Shown: one piece after another, positions 23,781-34,844 of the stretch
Layout: each line of letters begins with the position of its first letter
Position numbering within the stretch: the stretch's first letter is position 1
Source of the DNA: Monodelphis domestica
Lineage: Eukaryota > Chordata > Mammalia > Didelphimorphia > Didelphidae
NCBI RefSeq assembly: GCF_027887165.1
Contig: NC_077231.1
Span: 125,691,487 to 125,755,486 of the forward strand
Direction of reading: 5' to 3'
Length of the DNA stretch: 64,000 nucleotides
Translations under genes and position numbers: made by a program
The notes under the pieces: generated by a model
Database searches by the model: none
The model's input: only the letters and a program-made list of their open reading frames with translations
What the model was told of the DNA's origin: nothing

Positions 23781-23914
23781 ATGAATGACAACAACGTTTT
23801 GGCTCCTCCAGTCTCAGGCCAAGGTCCCACCACTCCACGCAAGGCACCCCCTAAATTTAAGCAGAGGCAAACTCGACAATTCAAGAGCAAGCCTCCTAAG
23901 AAAGGTGTAAAAGG
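23781..23914 (+). CDS. PDE6H: PDE6H coding exon 2 (residues 1-44 plus two bases)
   Basis: First coding part of the inhibitory gamma subunit of cone cGMP phosphodiesterase. In the dark this small protein blocks the catalytic PDE6C subunits; transducin-GTP relieves the block, so it acts in cone outer segments. Seen: it starts [11 protein letters not shown] and continues with the proline/basic core [17 protein letters not shown] and [10 protein letters not shown], which is the family's polycationic region binding catalytic subunit and transducin. Human PDE6H has RKGPPKF where this copy has RKAPPKF (Ala at residue 22). The N-terminus is of the PDE6H type, without the longer PDE6G N-terminus. The ATG at 23781 is the only one that fits. 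The donor GTAAGA begins at 23915. Phase: two bases carry over to the next exon. The protein shows no frame break. Confidence 0.96.
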
Positions 23915-24597
23915 GTAAGATTTCTGAATCCAAGGTGGAGGAACATATGCCACTGTATCTCATAGTATATCTCATATCCTAAATCAGCTTGGCCTGAAAA
24001 TTAATTCACCAAATATTCAGGAAATATTTGTTGAATATTCAGACCATACTTAGGAATTTCTTTTTTTTTTAACCATCATCCATTTTTCTCCTCCTCTTCG
24101 TCCATTTTAAGTTTCATCTTACAGTCTCCAACCTTCTCATGAATGCACATTATATCATGTTCACCTGGCCATAGCTGTCCCAATTATTAATCGGCCAAAT
24201 GGATCTCTCTTTTTAAAGGAGCAGAGCTTGCCTTCCAGCTTCTCATTGAGAGACAATGAGAATGGATCTTCCTTTTATAGCTCATAAATGTTTCAAGTGA
24301 TAGTTCCATATATAAATGTGTTTGGACATCTCTTCCAGTGGCAAACACTGGTGAATAGTTGTTTGAACTTCCTTTTCCTTGATCTAGAAGAATATGTGAA
24401 CATTGTAAAAATCAAAAGATCTATATTGGTGTGAGAGAAACAAAAAAAGAAGAAACCTACCTCACCTCTCTCCCATGTCCAAATCTCTTTTTACCTTTCA
24501 TGTGAGAAAATGTCTAGATGAGGTCATCGAGGATCATTTTCCTTTAATCTCAGCTAATTTCATTCCCAACCATTTTTTTTTCCTTATTACTTCATAG
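23915..24597 (+). other. PDE6H: PDE6H intron 2
   Basis: Canonical GT-AG intron of 683 bp with a pyrimidine-rich acceptor ending TTACTTCATAG. No repeat was recognised in it. Confidence 0.85.
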
Positions 24598-24638
24598 GTT
24601 TGGAGATGACATTCCAGGCATGGAAGGCCTTGGAACAG
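24598..24638 (+). CDS. PDE6H: PDE6H coding exon 3
   Basis: A 41-bp exon completing Gly45 and encoding FGDDIPGMEGLGT, identical to the central segment of mammalian PDE6 gamma subunits. This segment includes the GDDIPGMEGLG stretch that contributes to transducin-alpha binding. Acceptor AG at 24596-24597; donor GTGAGT starts at 24639. It ends with one base of the next codon, which pairs in phase with exon 4. No frame break. Confidence 0.96.
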
Positions 24639-25085
24639 GTGAGTATAATGAAGCATATTTTTAAAAGAGATATTTAAATTTAAAGGGCCACCAGTTATAC
24701 TTTTTTCTTTTTTTCTTATTTTTTTTGCCATTCCCTAATTTTTAAAAATTTTATTTAATTAGTTAATTTAGAATATTTTTCCATGGTTAAAAAATTCATG
24801 TTCTTTCCTTACCCTCCCACCAATCCTCTCCCATAGCTGACATGCAGTTCCACTGGGTTTTACATGTGTTATTAAGACATATTTCCATATTATTGATATT
24901 TGAACTAGGGTGATCAATTAATCTATATTCCCAATCATATCCCCATCTAACCATATGATTAAGCAGTTGTTTTTCTTCTGCATTTCTACTCCCACAGTTC
25001 TTCCACTGAATGTGAATAGCATTCTTTCTCATAAGTCCCTCGGAATTGTTCTGGATCATTGCATTGCTATTAGTAGAGAATTCCA

Positions 25086-28000
25086 TTACATTTGATTGTA
25101 CCACAGTATATCAGTCTCTGTGTACAATGTTCTCCTGGTTCTGCTCCTTTCACTCTGCATCAGTTCCTGGAGGTTGTTCCAGTTCACATGGAATTCCTCC
25201 AGTTCATTATTCCTTTTAGCACAATAGTATTCCATCACCAACATATACCACAATTTGTTCAGCCATTCCCCAATTGGAGGACATCCCCTCATTTTCCAAT
25301 TTTTTGCTACCACAAAGAGCATGGCTATGAATATTCTTGTACAGGTCTCTTTCCTTATTATCTCTTTGGGGTACAAGCCCAGCAGTGATATCATTGGATC
25401 AAAGGGCAGGCAGTCTTTTAGCGCCGTTTGGGCATAGTTCCAAATTGCTTTCCAGAATGGTTGGATCAGTTCACAACTCCACCAGAAATGCATTAATCTC
25501 CCAATTTTACCACATCCCTGCTAACATTTCTTACTTTCCTTTGCTATCATGTTAGCCAATCTGCTAGGTGTGGGGTGATAGCTCAGAGTTATTTTGATTT
25601 GCATTTCTCTTATTATAAGAGATTAGAACACTTTTTTTCATGTGTTCATTAATAGTTTTTATTTCTTTATCTGAAAATTGCCTATTCATGTCTCTTGCCC
25701 ATTTATCAGTTGGGGAATGTCTTGATTTTTTGTACAATTGATTTAGCTCTATAAATTTAAGTAATTAGATCTTTGTCATAGATTTTTATTATAAAGATTT
25801 TTTCCAGTTTTTTTCTTCCTTTATAATTTTGGTTGCATTGGTTTTGTTTGTACAAAAACTTTTTATTTTAATATAATCAAAATTATTTATTTTACATTTT
25901 GTGACTTTTTCTAAGTCTTGCTTGGTCTTAAAATCTTTCCTTTCCCAAAGATCTGACAAGTATATTATTCTGTGTTCACCTAATTTACTTATAGTTTCCT
26001 TCTTTATATTCACAAATCATTCACCAATTCTGAGTTAATCTTGGTGTAGGGTGTGAGATGTTGATCTAAACCTAATTTCTCCCATACTGTTTTCCAATTT
26101 TCCCAGATTTTTTGTCAAATAGTGGGTTTTGGTCCCGAAAGCTGGGATATTTGGGTTTATCATGTCTTACTGAGGTCACTTACACCAAGTCAATTTCACT
26201 GATCCTCCCTCCTGTCTCTTAGCCAGTACTATATTGTTTTGATGACCACTGCTTTATAGTACATTTTGAGATCTGGTACTGGTAGGCCACCTTCCTTCAC
26301 TTTTTTTTTTCATTATTTCCCTGACTATCCTTTATCTTTTGTTCTTCCAAATGAACTTTTTTATGGTTTTTTCTAATTCAGTAAGAAAGTTTCTTGGTAG
26401 TTTGAAGGGTATGGTACTAAATAAACAAATTAGTTTGGGTATGATTGTCATTTTTACTATGTTAGATCATCATACTCATGAGCAATTAATGTTTTCCAAT
26501 TATTTAGATCATGTTTTAATTGTGTGGAAAGTGTTTTGTAGTTGTATTCACATAGTTCCTGTGTTTGTCATGGCAAGTAGATTCCCAAGTATTTTATATT
26601 GTCTAGGGTGATTTTAAATGGAATTTCTCTTTCGAATTCTTGTGCTGAGATTTGTTGGAAATATATAGAAATGCTGATGATTTATGTGGGTTTATTTTGT
26701 ATCCTGAAACTTTGCTAAAGTTGTTGATTATTTCTACTAGTTTTTTAGTTGATTCTCTAGGATTCTTTAAGTAGACCTTCATATCATCTGCAAAGAGTGA
26801 TAGCTTAGTCTCCTCATTGCCTATTTTAATACTTTCAATTTCTTTTTCTTCTCTAATTGCTACTGCTAGTGTTTTTAGTACAATGTGAAACAAGGAGAGG
26901 TGATAATGGACATCCTTGTTTCACTCCTGATCTTATTGGGAAGGCTTCTAGTTTATACCCATTGCAGATGTTGCTTGCTGATGGTTTTAGATATATACTG
27001 ATTATTATTCTTAGAAAAGGCCCTTCTCTTCCTACACTTTTTAGTGTTTTCAATAGGAATGAGTGTTGTATTTTGTCAAAGGCTTTTTCTGCATCTATTG
27101 AGATAATCATGTGATTTCTGTTGGTTTGCTTGTTGATATGGTCAATTATGTGGATGGTTTTCCTAATATTGAAACATCCTTGCATTCCTGGTATAAATCC
27201 TACCTGGTCATAATGAACAACCCTTGTGATCACTTCCTGGAGTCTTTTTGCTAGTATCCTATTTAAGATTTCTTTCTCTGTTTTTGACCTGCCTGGCTTT
27301 GGAATCAGTACCATATTTGTGTCATAAGAGGAATTTGATAGAACTCCTTCTTTGCCTATTCTGTCAAATAGTTTGTATAATATTGGGATTAGTTGTTCTT
27401 TGAATGTTTGATAGAATTCATTTGTGAATCCATCTGGACCTGGGGATTTTTTCTTAGGGAGTTCTTTGATGGCTTGTTCAATTTCTTTTTCTGATATGGG
27501 ATTACTTAAGTATTCTATTTCTTTTTCTATTAATCTAGGCAATTTATATTTTTGTAAATATTCATCCATATCACCTAAATTGCCATATTTATTGCCATAT
27601 AACTGGGCAAAATAGTTTCTTAATGATTGCCTTAATTTCCTCTTCATTAGAGGTGAGCTCTCCCTTTTTATCTTGGATACTGTTAATTTGATTTTCTTCT
27701 TTTCCTTTTTTTTATTAGATTGACCAGTACTTTGTCTATTTTATTTGTTTTTCAAAATATCGGCTTCTAGTCTTGTTTATTAATTCAATAGTTCTTTGAC
27801 TTTCAATTTTATTAATTTCTCCTTTGATATTTAGGATCTCTAATTAGTTTTCATCTGGGGATTTTTAATCTGTACACTTTTAAGTTTTTTAATTTGCAAG
27901 CCCAATTAATTGACCTCTGCCATACCTAATTTGTTAATGTAGGAAACCAAGGATATAAATTTCCCCCTGGGTACTGCTTTGGATGCATCCTATAGATTTT

Positions 28001-28831
28001 GAAAAGATGTCTCACCATTGTCATTTTCTTCAATGGAATTATTAATTGTTTCCATGATTTGTTCCTTAACTAACAAATTTTGGAGAATCAAATTGTTTAA
28101 TTTCCCATTAATTTTTATTTGCCTCTCCATGTACCCTTACTAATTATTATTTTCATTGAATTGTGATCCGAGAAGGTTGCATTTATTGTTTCTTCTCTTT
28201 TGCACTTGTTTGCCATGTTTTTATGCCCTAGTACATGCTCAATCTTTGTGAATGTACCATGTGCTGCTGAAAAGAAGGTGTATTCCTTTTTGTTTCTAAT
28301 TACTTTTCTCCACATATCTATTAACTCTATTTTTTCTAAGATTTCATTCACATCTCTTACCTCTTTCTCATTTATTTTTTGGTTTGATTTATCTAGTTTG
28401 GATAGAGGAAGGTTCAAGTCTCCCACTAGTTTAGTTTTACTATCTATTTCCTCCTTAAACTTCACTTGTTTCTCCTTTAGAAAATTGGATGCTATACCAT
28501 TTGGTACATATATGTTGAGTTCTGATACTTCCTTATTATCTATACTGCCTTTTACCAGAATGAAATTACCTTCCCCATCTCTTTTAATCAGGTTTATTTT
28601 TACTTTGGCTTTGTCAGATATCATGATTGCAACTCCTAGCTTCTTTTTCTCATTTGAAGCCCAATAGATTTTGCTCCAGCCTTTGACCCTCCTCCTGTGC
28701 ATGTCTACCTGCCTCATGTGTGTTTCTTGTAGACAACATATGGTAGGTTTTTGGTTTCTAATCCACTCTGTTATTTGCTTTTGTTTTATGGATGCATTCA
28801 TCTCATTCACATTCAGAGTTATGATTGCCAC
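25086..28831 (-). pseudogene. L1 ORF2 remnant (endonuclease, reverse transcriptase)
   Basis: Broken ORF2. The endonuclease at 28831-28115 starts MAIITLNVNEMN and shows CLQETH, VGDLNLPL (GDxN motif) and a final SDHN, the apurinic-like EN catalytic landmarks. The RT part at 27647-26853 shows [30 protein letters not shown] and [12 protein letters not shown]. The FADD box follows in another frame near 26780. The C-terminal end at 25493-25086 has WLNKLWYMLVMEYYCAKRN. Between [13 protein letters not shown] and ILNRILAKR the usual NYRPISLMNIDAK-like block is missing without a frameshift (junction near 27268-27271). Not functional. Confidence 0.85.
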
Positions 28832-29599
28832 CTCTGTATTCCCCTACATTTTGATTTTCTCTCCTAATTCTGTCCTTTCTTCTTTTGATAGTTCCTTTTA
28901 AACCAGTGGTTTGCTTTTAATCAGTTCCCTGTTCCCCACCCTTATTTTACTTCCCTTTCTGTCTCCTCCCTTTTTGTTCCCTTCTTATTTTTTTAGGGTC
29001 TATTAAATTCCCTTCACCCTCTCTTTCCCTCTCTTTTGTACTCCCAATCCCACTTCCCCCCTTAGTTTTTCCCTTTTTACTTTCCCTGTAGGGTAAGATA
29101 GAATTTGATACCCCAATGGATCTAGATGCTCTTCCCTCTCAGAACTGACTCCACTGGGTGTAAGGTTTAAGTATTACCTATTAGCATGCTCTTCCTTTCC
29201 TTCTTATAACAGTAATCTTTTCCTCCTCTTCCCATGTACCTCTTTGTGTTATATAATTTGTCCTTTTTATCTTATTCCTTCAAGTTTCCCTTGGTGCCAT
29301 CTTCTATTCCCCTCCACCCTTTCTTTTTTTCACACATTATCTTATACCACTTATTACCCAATCTCTACCTATGAATTATCCTTCTAATTACTTTAATGTT
29401 GAATATAATTTTTGAGAGTTACAAATAATATTTTCCATATATTAACATAATCAATTTGATCTTATTGAAATCCTTAAAGAAGAAAATTTAAATAAAAACA
29501 ATTTTTTCTTTCCCTTCTCTTGTTATTTACCTTTTCATATTTCTCTTGATTTTTGTGTTTGAATATCAAACTTTCCACTTAGTTCTGGTATTTTCTTTA

Positions 29600-30230
29600 C
29601 AAATACATGGAAATCTTCTATTTTTTTGAATGCGCATCCTTTTCATATAGTCCATTTTGATGGGTATGTGATCCTTGGTTGAAGACCCAATTCTCTTGCC
29701 TTCCTAAATATCATATTCCAAGCCTTTAGTGTGGAAGATGCTAGATATAGTGTAATCCTGATTGGTTCTCCTTGATATCTGAATTGTCTCTTTCTGGCTT
29801 CTTGTAACATTTTCTCCTTAGCTTGGAAGCTCTTACATTTGGCAATTACATTCCTGTACATTTTCTTTTGAGGATTTAGTGTAGAGGGTGTTCTATGAAC
29901 TCTTTTAATGTCTATTTTTCCCTCTTGTTCATGAGTATCAGAGCAGTTTTCTTGGATAATTTCCTGTAGTATGATGTCAAAATTTCTGTTTATTTCTGGG
30001 TTTTCAGGTAGACCAATGATTATTTTCAAATTGTCTCTTCTATAATGGTTTTCATGATCAGTCATCTTCTCAGTGAGATATTTCATATTTCCTTCTATTT
30101 TGTCAGTCTTTTGACTTTGCTTTATTAATTCTTGCTGTTTTGCAAGATCATTGACTTCCAACTGCCCAATTTTGGTCTTTAAAGACTGGTTTTTCACTAT
30201 AATCTTTTGCTTTTCCGCTATAATCTTCTG
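29600..30230 (-). pseudogene. L1 ORF1 remnant lacking its N-terminus
   Basis: Minus-strand frame 30197-29643 reads KNQSLKTKIGQLEVNDL (coiled coil end), RRDNLKIIIGLPE (RRM domain), then IKRVHRTP and ARELGLQPRITYPS (C-terminal domain), the order of an L1 ORF1p. The normal lysine-rich start and first part of the coiled coil are missing: 5'-region sequence joins directly near 30230. Stop after YPSKWTI. Confidence 0.8.
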
Positions 30231-30647
30231 AGTCTGAGTCTGAGTGAGGAGGGCAGGCTCTCTGTGTGTGCAGCTAAGGAGAGTGGTTTTTGCCTGAGGC
30301 CACCTCTTGCATCTCCATGGCTTCTACTATGTACCACCCTTATTTGTGCTATCTTTGTGCCCAAGATCTGCGCTCTTTGACTCACTGGGGTCTCAGGTCT
30401 AGCTGTTCTCAGGAGTATGTCCCTGGTGGTCTTAGTCAGTTGCCAAGGATCTAGAGGTGCACCTCACTTGCCCGCTGATTCTATCACACTGGTTGTGTCC
30501 CTGGCTCCTTAGGTGGGGTAGGGCAGGTTGATCATCTCCCATAGTGTGGAAATGCCCAAATCCCAAGTACCTTCAGTGCTCCACCCTACTGTGGAGACCA
30601 TTTATCAATTATACTTTCAAGAAGACAAACACTTAAAAATAAGTCTG

Positions 30648-30842
30648 GGGGAATGAGGTGGCTCAGTGCCAAAGGAGTCAGACCTTGAGATGGGGGGTCC
30701 TGGGCTCAAATATGGGTTGAGACACTTTCTAACTATGTAACCCTAGGCAAGTCACTTAACCCCAGTTACCTAGCCCTTACTCCACTTCTGCCATAGAATT
30801 GATACATATTTTAAGACAGAAGGTTAGGGTTTTAAAAACAAA
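30648..30842 (+). mobile_element. Mar1-type SINE in PDE6H intron 3
   Basis: AATGAGGTGGCTCAGTGCC, GGGGTCCTGGGCTCAAATAT, CTAGGCAAGTCACTTAACCC, tail AAGACAGAAGGTTAGGGTTTT. Confidence 0.8.
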
Positions 30843-31284
30843 AAGAAAAGTCAAGTTAGGCTTCATTGAAGATAGCCACAAATTTGAAATAACTATAAGG
30901 AACTTTTTTTTTATTATCTCCTATTAACTGTTTATAAAGCATTGATAAGAACTACTTTATTTATAAAAGTGAGTGTGCATGTCTTTGCATTTTTAAATAA
31001 ACTGCTTGTCTGAGTCAGCATATCAGATTTCACTTAGAATTAGGGCACTCACATCCAAATCAATGTTAAATCAAATGAGCTAGTATATAAGGCACTTTGT
31101 AAACCTTAAAGCAGAATATAAATGTTATTCATTATCATCTTCATTATCATAAATTCTAGTTCTGACTTACTGGTTGCATATTAATTTTCCCCCATTTGAA
31201 AAGTAAGGATAACATTATACACGATAAAATAAACAACATTGTCCCACTACTGATTTCCCAAGCATGCATCTTTCTAAGAAATAA

Positions 31285-31555
31285 TAATGATAATATAATA
31301 ATAATATTTATATAGTTCTTTAAGATTTGCAAAGAGCTTTACCTGGGTTATTTTATTTGAACCTCATAGCACCCCAGTGTGATAGATGCTGTTATTATCT
31401 CCATTTTACATATAAGGAAACTGAGGCACACAGAGTTTAAATAACTTGTCCAAGTTCCTGCAACAAATAAATATCTAGGTCCAGGTTTGAACCAAAGCCT
31501 TCCTGATTCCAGGTCCAATGCTCTTGTCACCATACCACTTAGCTGTCCATTGAGT
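31285..31555 (-). mobile_element. MIR-type SINE, antisense, in PDE6H intron 3
   Basis: Preceded by an AAT-rich run. Reversed MIR core: GCAAAGAGCTTTACCTGGG, AACCTCATAGCACCCCAGTG, ATCTCCATTTTACATATAAG, GGAAACTGAGGCACACAGAG. Confidence 0.7.
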
Positions 31556-31574
31556 TTATATAAATATGAAATAA

Positions 31575-31760
31575 TAGAAAGAGCATGAGACCTGGGCTCT
31601 GGATTTGATATTGATCAACAAGGAAGTATGTAATTTAATTAGTTTTTCTGAACCTCAGTTTCTTCATCTGTAAAATGGATATAATAACATCTATGTCCTC
31701 TTTATCTCATGAGGTGGTTGTGAGAAAAAAAATGTGTAAACTTTGTTAAAACCAAATAGA
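31575..31760 (+). mobile_element. MIR-type SINE in PDE6H intron 3
   Basis: AGAGCATGAGACCTGGGCTC, GAACCTCAGTTTCTTCATCT, GTAAAATGGATATAATAACA. Confidence 0.7.
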
Positions 31761-32075
31761 AATGAATTATCTTCTCAATTCTTTATTTTAGGGGGCACAA
31801 AGAATTTTTGTAGACTTTTTTCAAAACTAGTTTGGGGGTCCTCTGTATCAGATATTCTTATTAATGGACAACATCTATGACAGAATCACTCACTTTTGGT
31901 TTCTTAGGTTTATTCTGGCTTTTCTCTCAATAAAGTGGAAATATTACCAATGCATTGGAACACACATCCTTCTTCTGACATGAAGCCCAAAAACCTTGAA
32001 CAAGTCAAATTTCTAATCTTTTCCAGATTTAGTTGACTGTATCTGTTCATGGAGGTAATGCCTTAGCCTCTAAAG

Positions 32076-32303
32076 CAAGGGTTTCTAACTTTTTTTTGGA
32101 TTATGGAGCTCTTTGGCAGTCTAGTGAAACTTGTGGATGCATCAGATTAATGTTGTTAGGTAAATTAAAGAAATGGTAAAATTTCTGTTAGAGATTATCG
32201 AAAATAAAGTTGTAATATGTTTTTCTAATCCAAGTTCAGAGAGCCCCTGGAATCTATCCACAGATCCCTTGGAAGTCCACAGACCCCAGGTTAAGAACTC
32301 CTA
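32076..32303. mobile_element. Short hAT-type DNA element with exact 8-bp TSD
   Basis: A 228-bp non-autonomous element in PDE6H intron 3. The ends are inverted copies of each other (CAAGGGTTTCTAACTT; reverse complement of the right end TAGGAGTTCTTAACCTG). It is flanked by identical CTCTAAAG at 32068-32075 and 32304-32311, the 8-bp duplication typical of hAT transposons. The interior reads like the two joined ends of a longer element also represented at 34165. Confidence 0.75.
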
Positions 32304-32629
32304 CTCTAAAGGAAGAGGGACTAGATCAAGTAGTCTCTCAAAGTCTTTTCAGATCTATGACTGTAAGTCTCAAAATGAATCCATAGTTGTTGCCTCAAAA
32401 TTACCAAGGTTAAACCACCATCTTCAAAATCTATCTATATCATTAGGAAATAAGGAAGGAGTTCATTTTCATTCAGGCTGTTTGAATTAAAATGACTTTA
32501 ATTCTCAAATATGGACTTGGCTTGACACCGTCCTCCATCATAGCTGTGCATCTTTGAGGCTTGAATTCAGTCAGGTTACTGCTGTGGAGTGGGAAAACCA
32601 CATCTTCAGAGCATCCTTGCATTTGAAAT

Positions 32630-32815
32630 AATAATAATAATGATGATGATGATGATACTGACAATGACCATTGGCATACTGCAACACTTGCTTTACAAAT
32701 AGTCTTATATATAATGATAGCATTATTATTTCCATATTACATATGAGGTTTAGAAAGACTAAGCCCATGCTTATTTAGCCAGTAACTGTCAGAGAAAGTG
32801 GAAGACTAGGTTCCC
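32630..32815 (-). mobile_element. MIR-type SINE, antisense
   Basis: An AAT/GAT trinucleotide run (32628-32656), then reversed MIR: ATAGCATTATTATTTCCATA and TTAGCCAGTAACTGTCAGAG. Located just before PDE6H exon 4. Confidence 0.5.
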
Positions 32816-33164
32816 TCATAAGAGTGAACCAATATAAGAGCCAACAAACCAGCTGGAAGCCAGGACTTCTAACTCCAGGACCAGAGTACCTTCTTCCTCT
32901 TTCCCATTTGTGCAAACAGCGTCCTAGAGAGACAGACGGGAACTCCTGAATCAGAAAAGGGATGTTTTCCTGACATGATTGTGCATGACATTGACATCAT
33001 TTTGCTATTTGTATTTGAGGATGAGAATGCCATTCTGGCTAGTCTAAGTATGTGGGGAGAAAAGACAAGGTGAGGCTCTGGAGACATCACCTTCCCTGAT
33101 GGACACATAAACTTCTAAGTCTGTGGAATAGAATGCGTTTATACACTTTTCTCCTCTCTTACAG

Positions 33165-33241
33165 ATATCACGGTCATTTGTCCCTGGGAAGCCTTCAGTC
33201 ATTTGGAATTACACGAGCTGGCCCAATTTGGCATCATCTAA
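33165..33241 (+). CDS. PDE6H: PDE6H last coding exon
   Basis: The acceptor CTCCTCTCTTACAG precedes 33165. The exon completes Asp and encodes [20 protein letters not shown] followed by FGII and TAA at 33239-33241. This is the inhibitory C-terminus of the PDE6 gamma family; the terminal hydrophobic residues plug the catalytic pocket of the PDE6 catalytic subunit. The [14 protein letters not shown] form, rather than [14 protein letters not shown], is the cone (PDE6H) type and rules out PDE6G. Total coding length is 252 bp, 83 residues, equal to human PDE6H. Intron 3 before it is about 8.5 kb because of repeat insertions. Confidence 0.96.
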
Positions 33242-33682
33242 GTCAAGAAAGTAGCTGTCAACCATCCCCAACATTTCTTGTTCCTTGAATGATTATGTGA
33301 CCTTACCCATCTGTGATCTATCCAGATGCTTAGCTGTTTTGGAGCACCATCTCCCACAAATTAAGCATTTGAAATATCAATCACATGTCAGGATTAAGGA
33401 AATGAACAATCCCCTTTATGTCAAACTTTCTGTTTTCAAAATGTCTCTGTTCCTAAGGGGTAAACCTTCCTTTTGAGTGACTCTGATATACCTCATCAGA
33501 GGATATAATTGTATAAAATATAGCACAGTAACACCTGACCCAAGTAATAGGAAACATATGCAAGGCAAAGTCACAGAAAAAGTCTGTAGAAGATTCAAGT
33601 TTAGATCTCAGTATTCCTGACATTGTGTTTCCTATAACTTGCTGTGAAATTTGACCCTGTATTTCATTACTATACAACATTT
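33242..33682 (+). other. PDE6H: Likely PDE6H 3' UTR
   Basis: Unique sequence between the stop codon and a hAT element. No AATAAA or ATTAAA lies in this interval, so the polyadenylation site is unresolved. An AATAAA within CCCAATAAATAACC occurs further on, near 34517. Confidence 0.4.
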
Positions 33683-33690
33683 CTCTAGAA

Positions 33691-34094
33691 CGAGGGTCCC
33701 CAAACTATGGCCTGTGGGCCACATGCAGCCCCCTGAGGCCATATATCTGGCCCCCACCACACTTCTGGAGCGACACCTCTTTCATTGGTGGTCAGTGAGA
33801 GGAGCACTGTATGTGGTGGTGCCACAAAGCATGGTGTCGCTAACGTACAGTATTACTTCTGATGACATAATCCTTTGCACGGCACCTTAGAATGAGGTGC
33901 CTCGCAAAGGATTATGTGGCTACACAATAGAAGACCTCAGCATGGTGGGCAGCGATCTGGGAGAGGGGATTCTGCACTCTGTATACTGCTGCCCAGTCAG
34001 GGTTAGGTTTAGAGTTAGGTTTTTATAGTCTGGCCCTCCAACAGTCTGAGGGACAGGGAACTGTCCCCCTGTGTAAAAAGTTTGGGGACCCCTG
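33691..34094. mobile_element. hAT-type MITE, 404 bp, exact 8-bp TSD
   Basis: Ends are inverted repeats: CGAGGGTCCCCAAACT on the left and CAGGGGTCCCCAAACTTTTT on the reversed right end. Identical CTCTAGAA flanks lie at 33683-33690 and 34095-34102. The CAGGGGTCC-type ends and NTCTAGAN target are typical of the hAT (Charlie/SPIN-like) group. There is no transposase frame. An internal palindrome occupies 33865-33917. Confidence 0.88.
33865..33917. repeat. Near-perfect palindrome (hairpin) inside the MITE
   Basis: Two 25-nt arms separated by GAA. The left arm begins ACATAATCCTTTGC and the right arm ends GCAAAGGATTATGT. Only a few mismatches lie near the middle of the arms. Confidence 0.85.
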
Positions 34095-34164
34095 CTCTAG
34101 AATATTTACATATTGACAAGATCCCCTCAAGATAATTTATGTTCAACATTAATAATGTTTTTAA

Positions 34165-34352
34165 CAAAAATTCTTAAACTTTTGTGTCACAGACTCCTTT
34201 GGCATCCTGTTGATGCCAATGGATTCCTCTTCAGAATAATATTTTTAAATGCATAAAATAGAATACATAGGATTACAGAGGAAATGAATCTTGAAATATA
34301 GTCCCCAAAGCTTTTAAAAACAAATTCATGGACCTCAGATTAAGAACTTCTA
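34165..34352. mobile_element. Second copy of the 32076-type hAT element
   Basis: Starts CAAAAATTCTTAAACTTTTG and ends ATTAAGAACTTCTA. The interior GAATAATATTTTTAAATGC and CATAAAATAGAATACATAGG are the 5' half of the same old family. Flanks GTTTTTAA and TTTTAGAA are a poor (5 of 8) match, so it is old or the edges are off by a few bases. Confidence 0.6.
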
Positions 34353-34844
34353 TTTTAGAATAATTATCTTTGAGGTAGCATTGGTATTGCTTTTTTTAGA
34401 GATGAAGTTGTATAAAATATAATTTTTAGACATTTGCCTCAACCAGAGACATCCAAGTCAATAGAGCAAGGCAATGGTAAGTTAGAGAAAAGAAGTGTGA
34501 GAAAGCATCCAGACCCAATAAATAACCAATACCCTAAGCTACATCACCTTAGTTCATCTGTCTTCTCCTTTTATCCATGCCCTCCACATATTTATCCATG
34601 TTCAGTGGGTCAGGACAATGCTCTCATATAATTTGTTCCTTAAGTTCCTGTCTTTTGTGTTTTTCTTTAGGAAGGTATTTCTGAGAAGAGTGTAGAAAAG
34701 ATATGTTCCTGCCTAATAATGTGGTTAAAATGTGAATGGTTTGGCAGCAAAATCACAATTTTAAAAGCATGTGTTTTACACACTGATATAGAGTGAAAGC
34801 TTGCCTCATGGTGAAGTTGTGCTGAATGATATCTGTAAACAATG

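Larger units (their letters stand above)
24704..30604 (-). mobile_element. L1 retrotransposon in PDE6H intron 3, antisense
   Basis: About 5.9 kb of L1 opposite to PDE6H. Minus-strand order: 5' region (30604-30240), ORF1 remnant (about 30230-29600), spacer, ORF2 (28831 to about 25086), 3' UTR and A-tail (seen as T-rich 24704-24745). It is bounded by near-matching 13-bp direct repeats, CCAGTTATACTTT (24691-24703) and TCAATTATACTTT (30605-30617), 11 of 13 identical, consistent with target-primed insertion. Frameshifts and stops break ORF2 into several pieces. It accounts for most of the 8.5-kb intron. Confidence 0.88.

Noticed and set aside
28200-28667. A 155-codon plus-strand open frame
   Set aside because: Antisense shadow of the L1 endonuclease domain.
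23781-33241. PDE6G instead of PDE6H
   Set aside because: The MNDNN-type N-terminus, GVKGFGDD and the [14 protein letters not shown] end are the cone form; the length is 83, not 87, residues.
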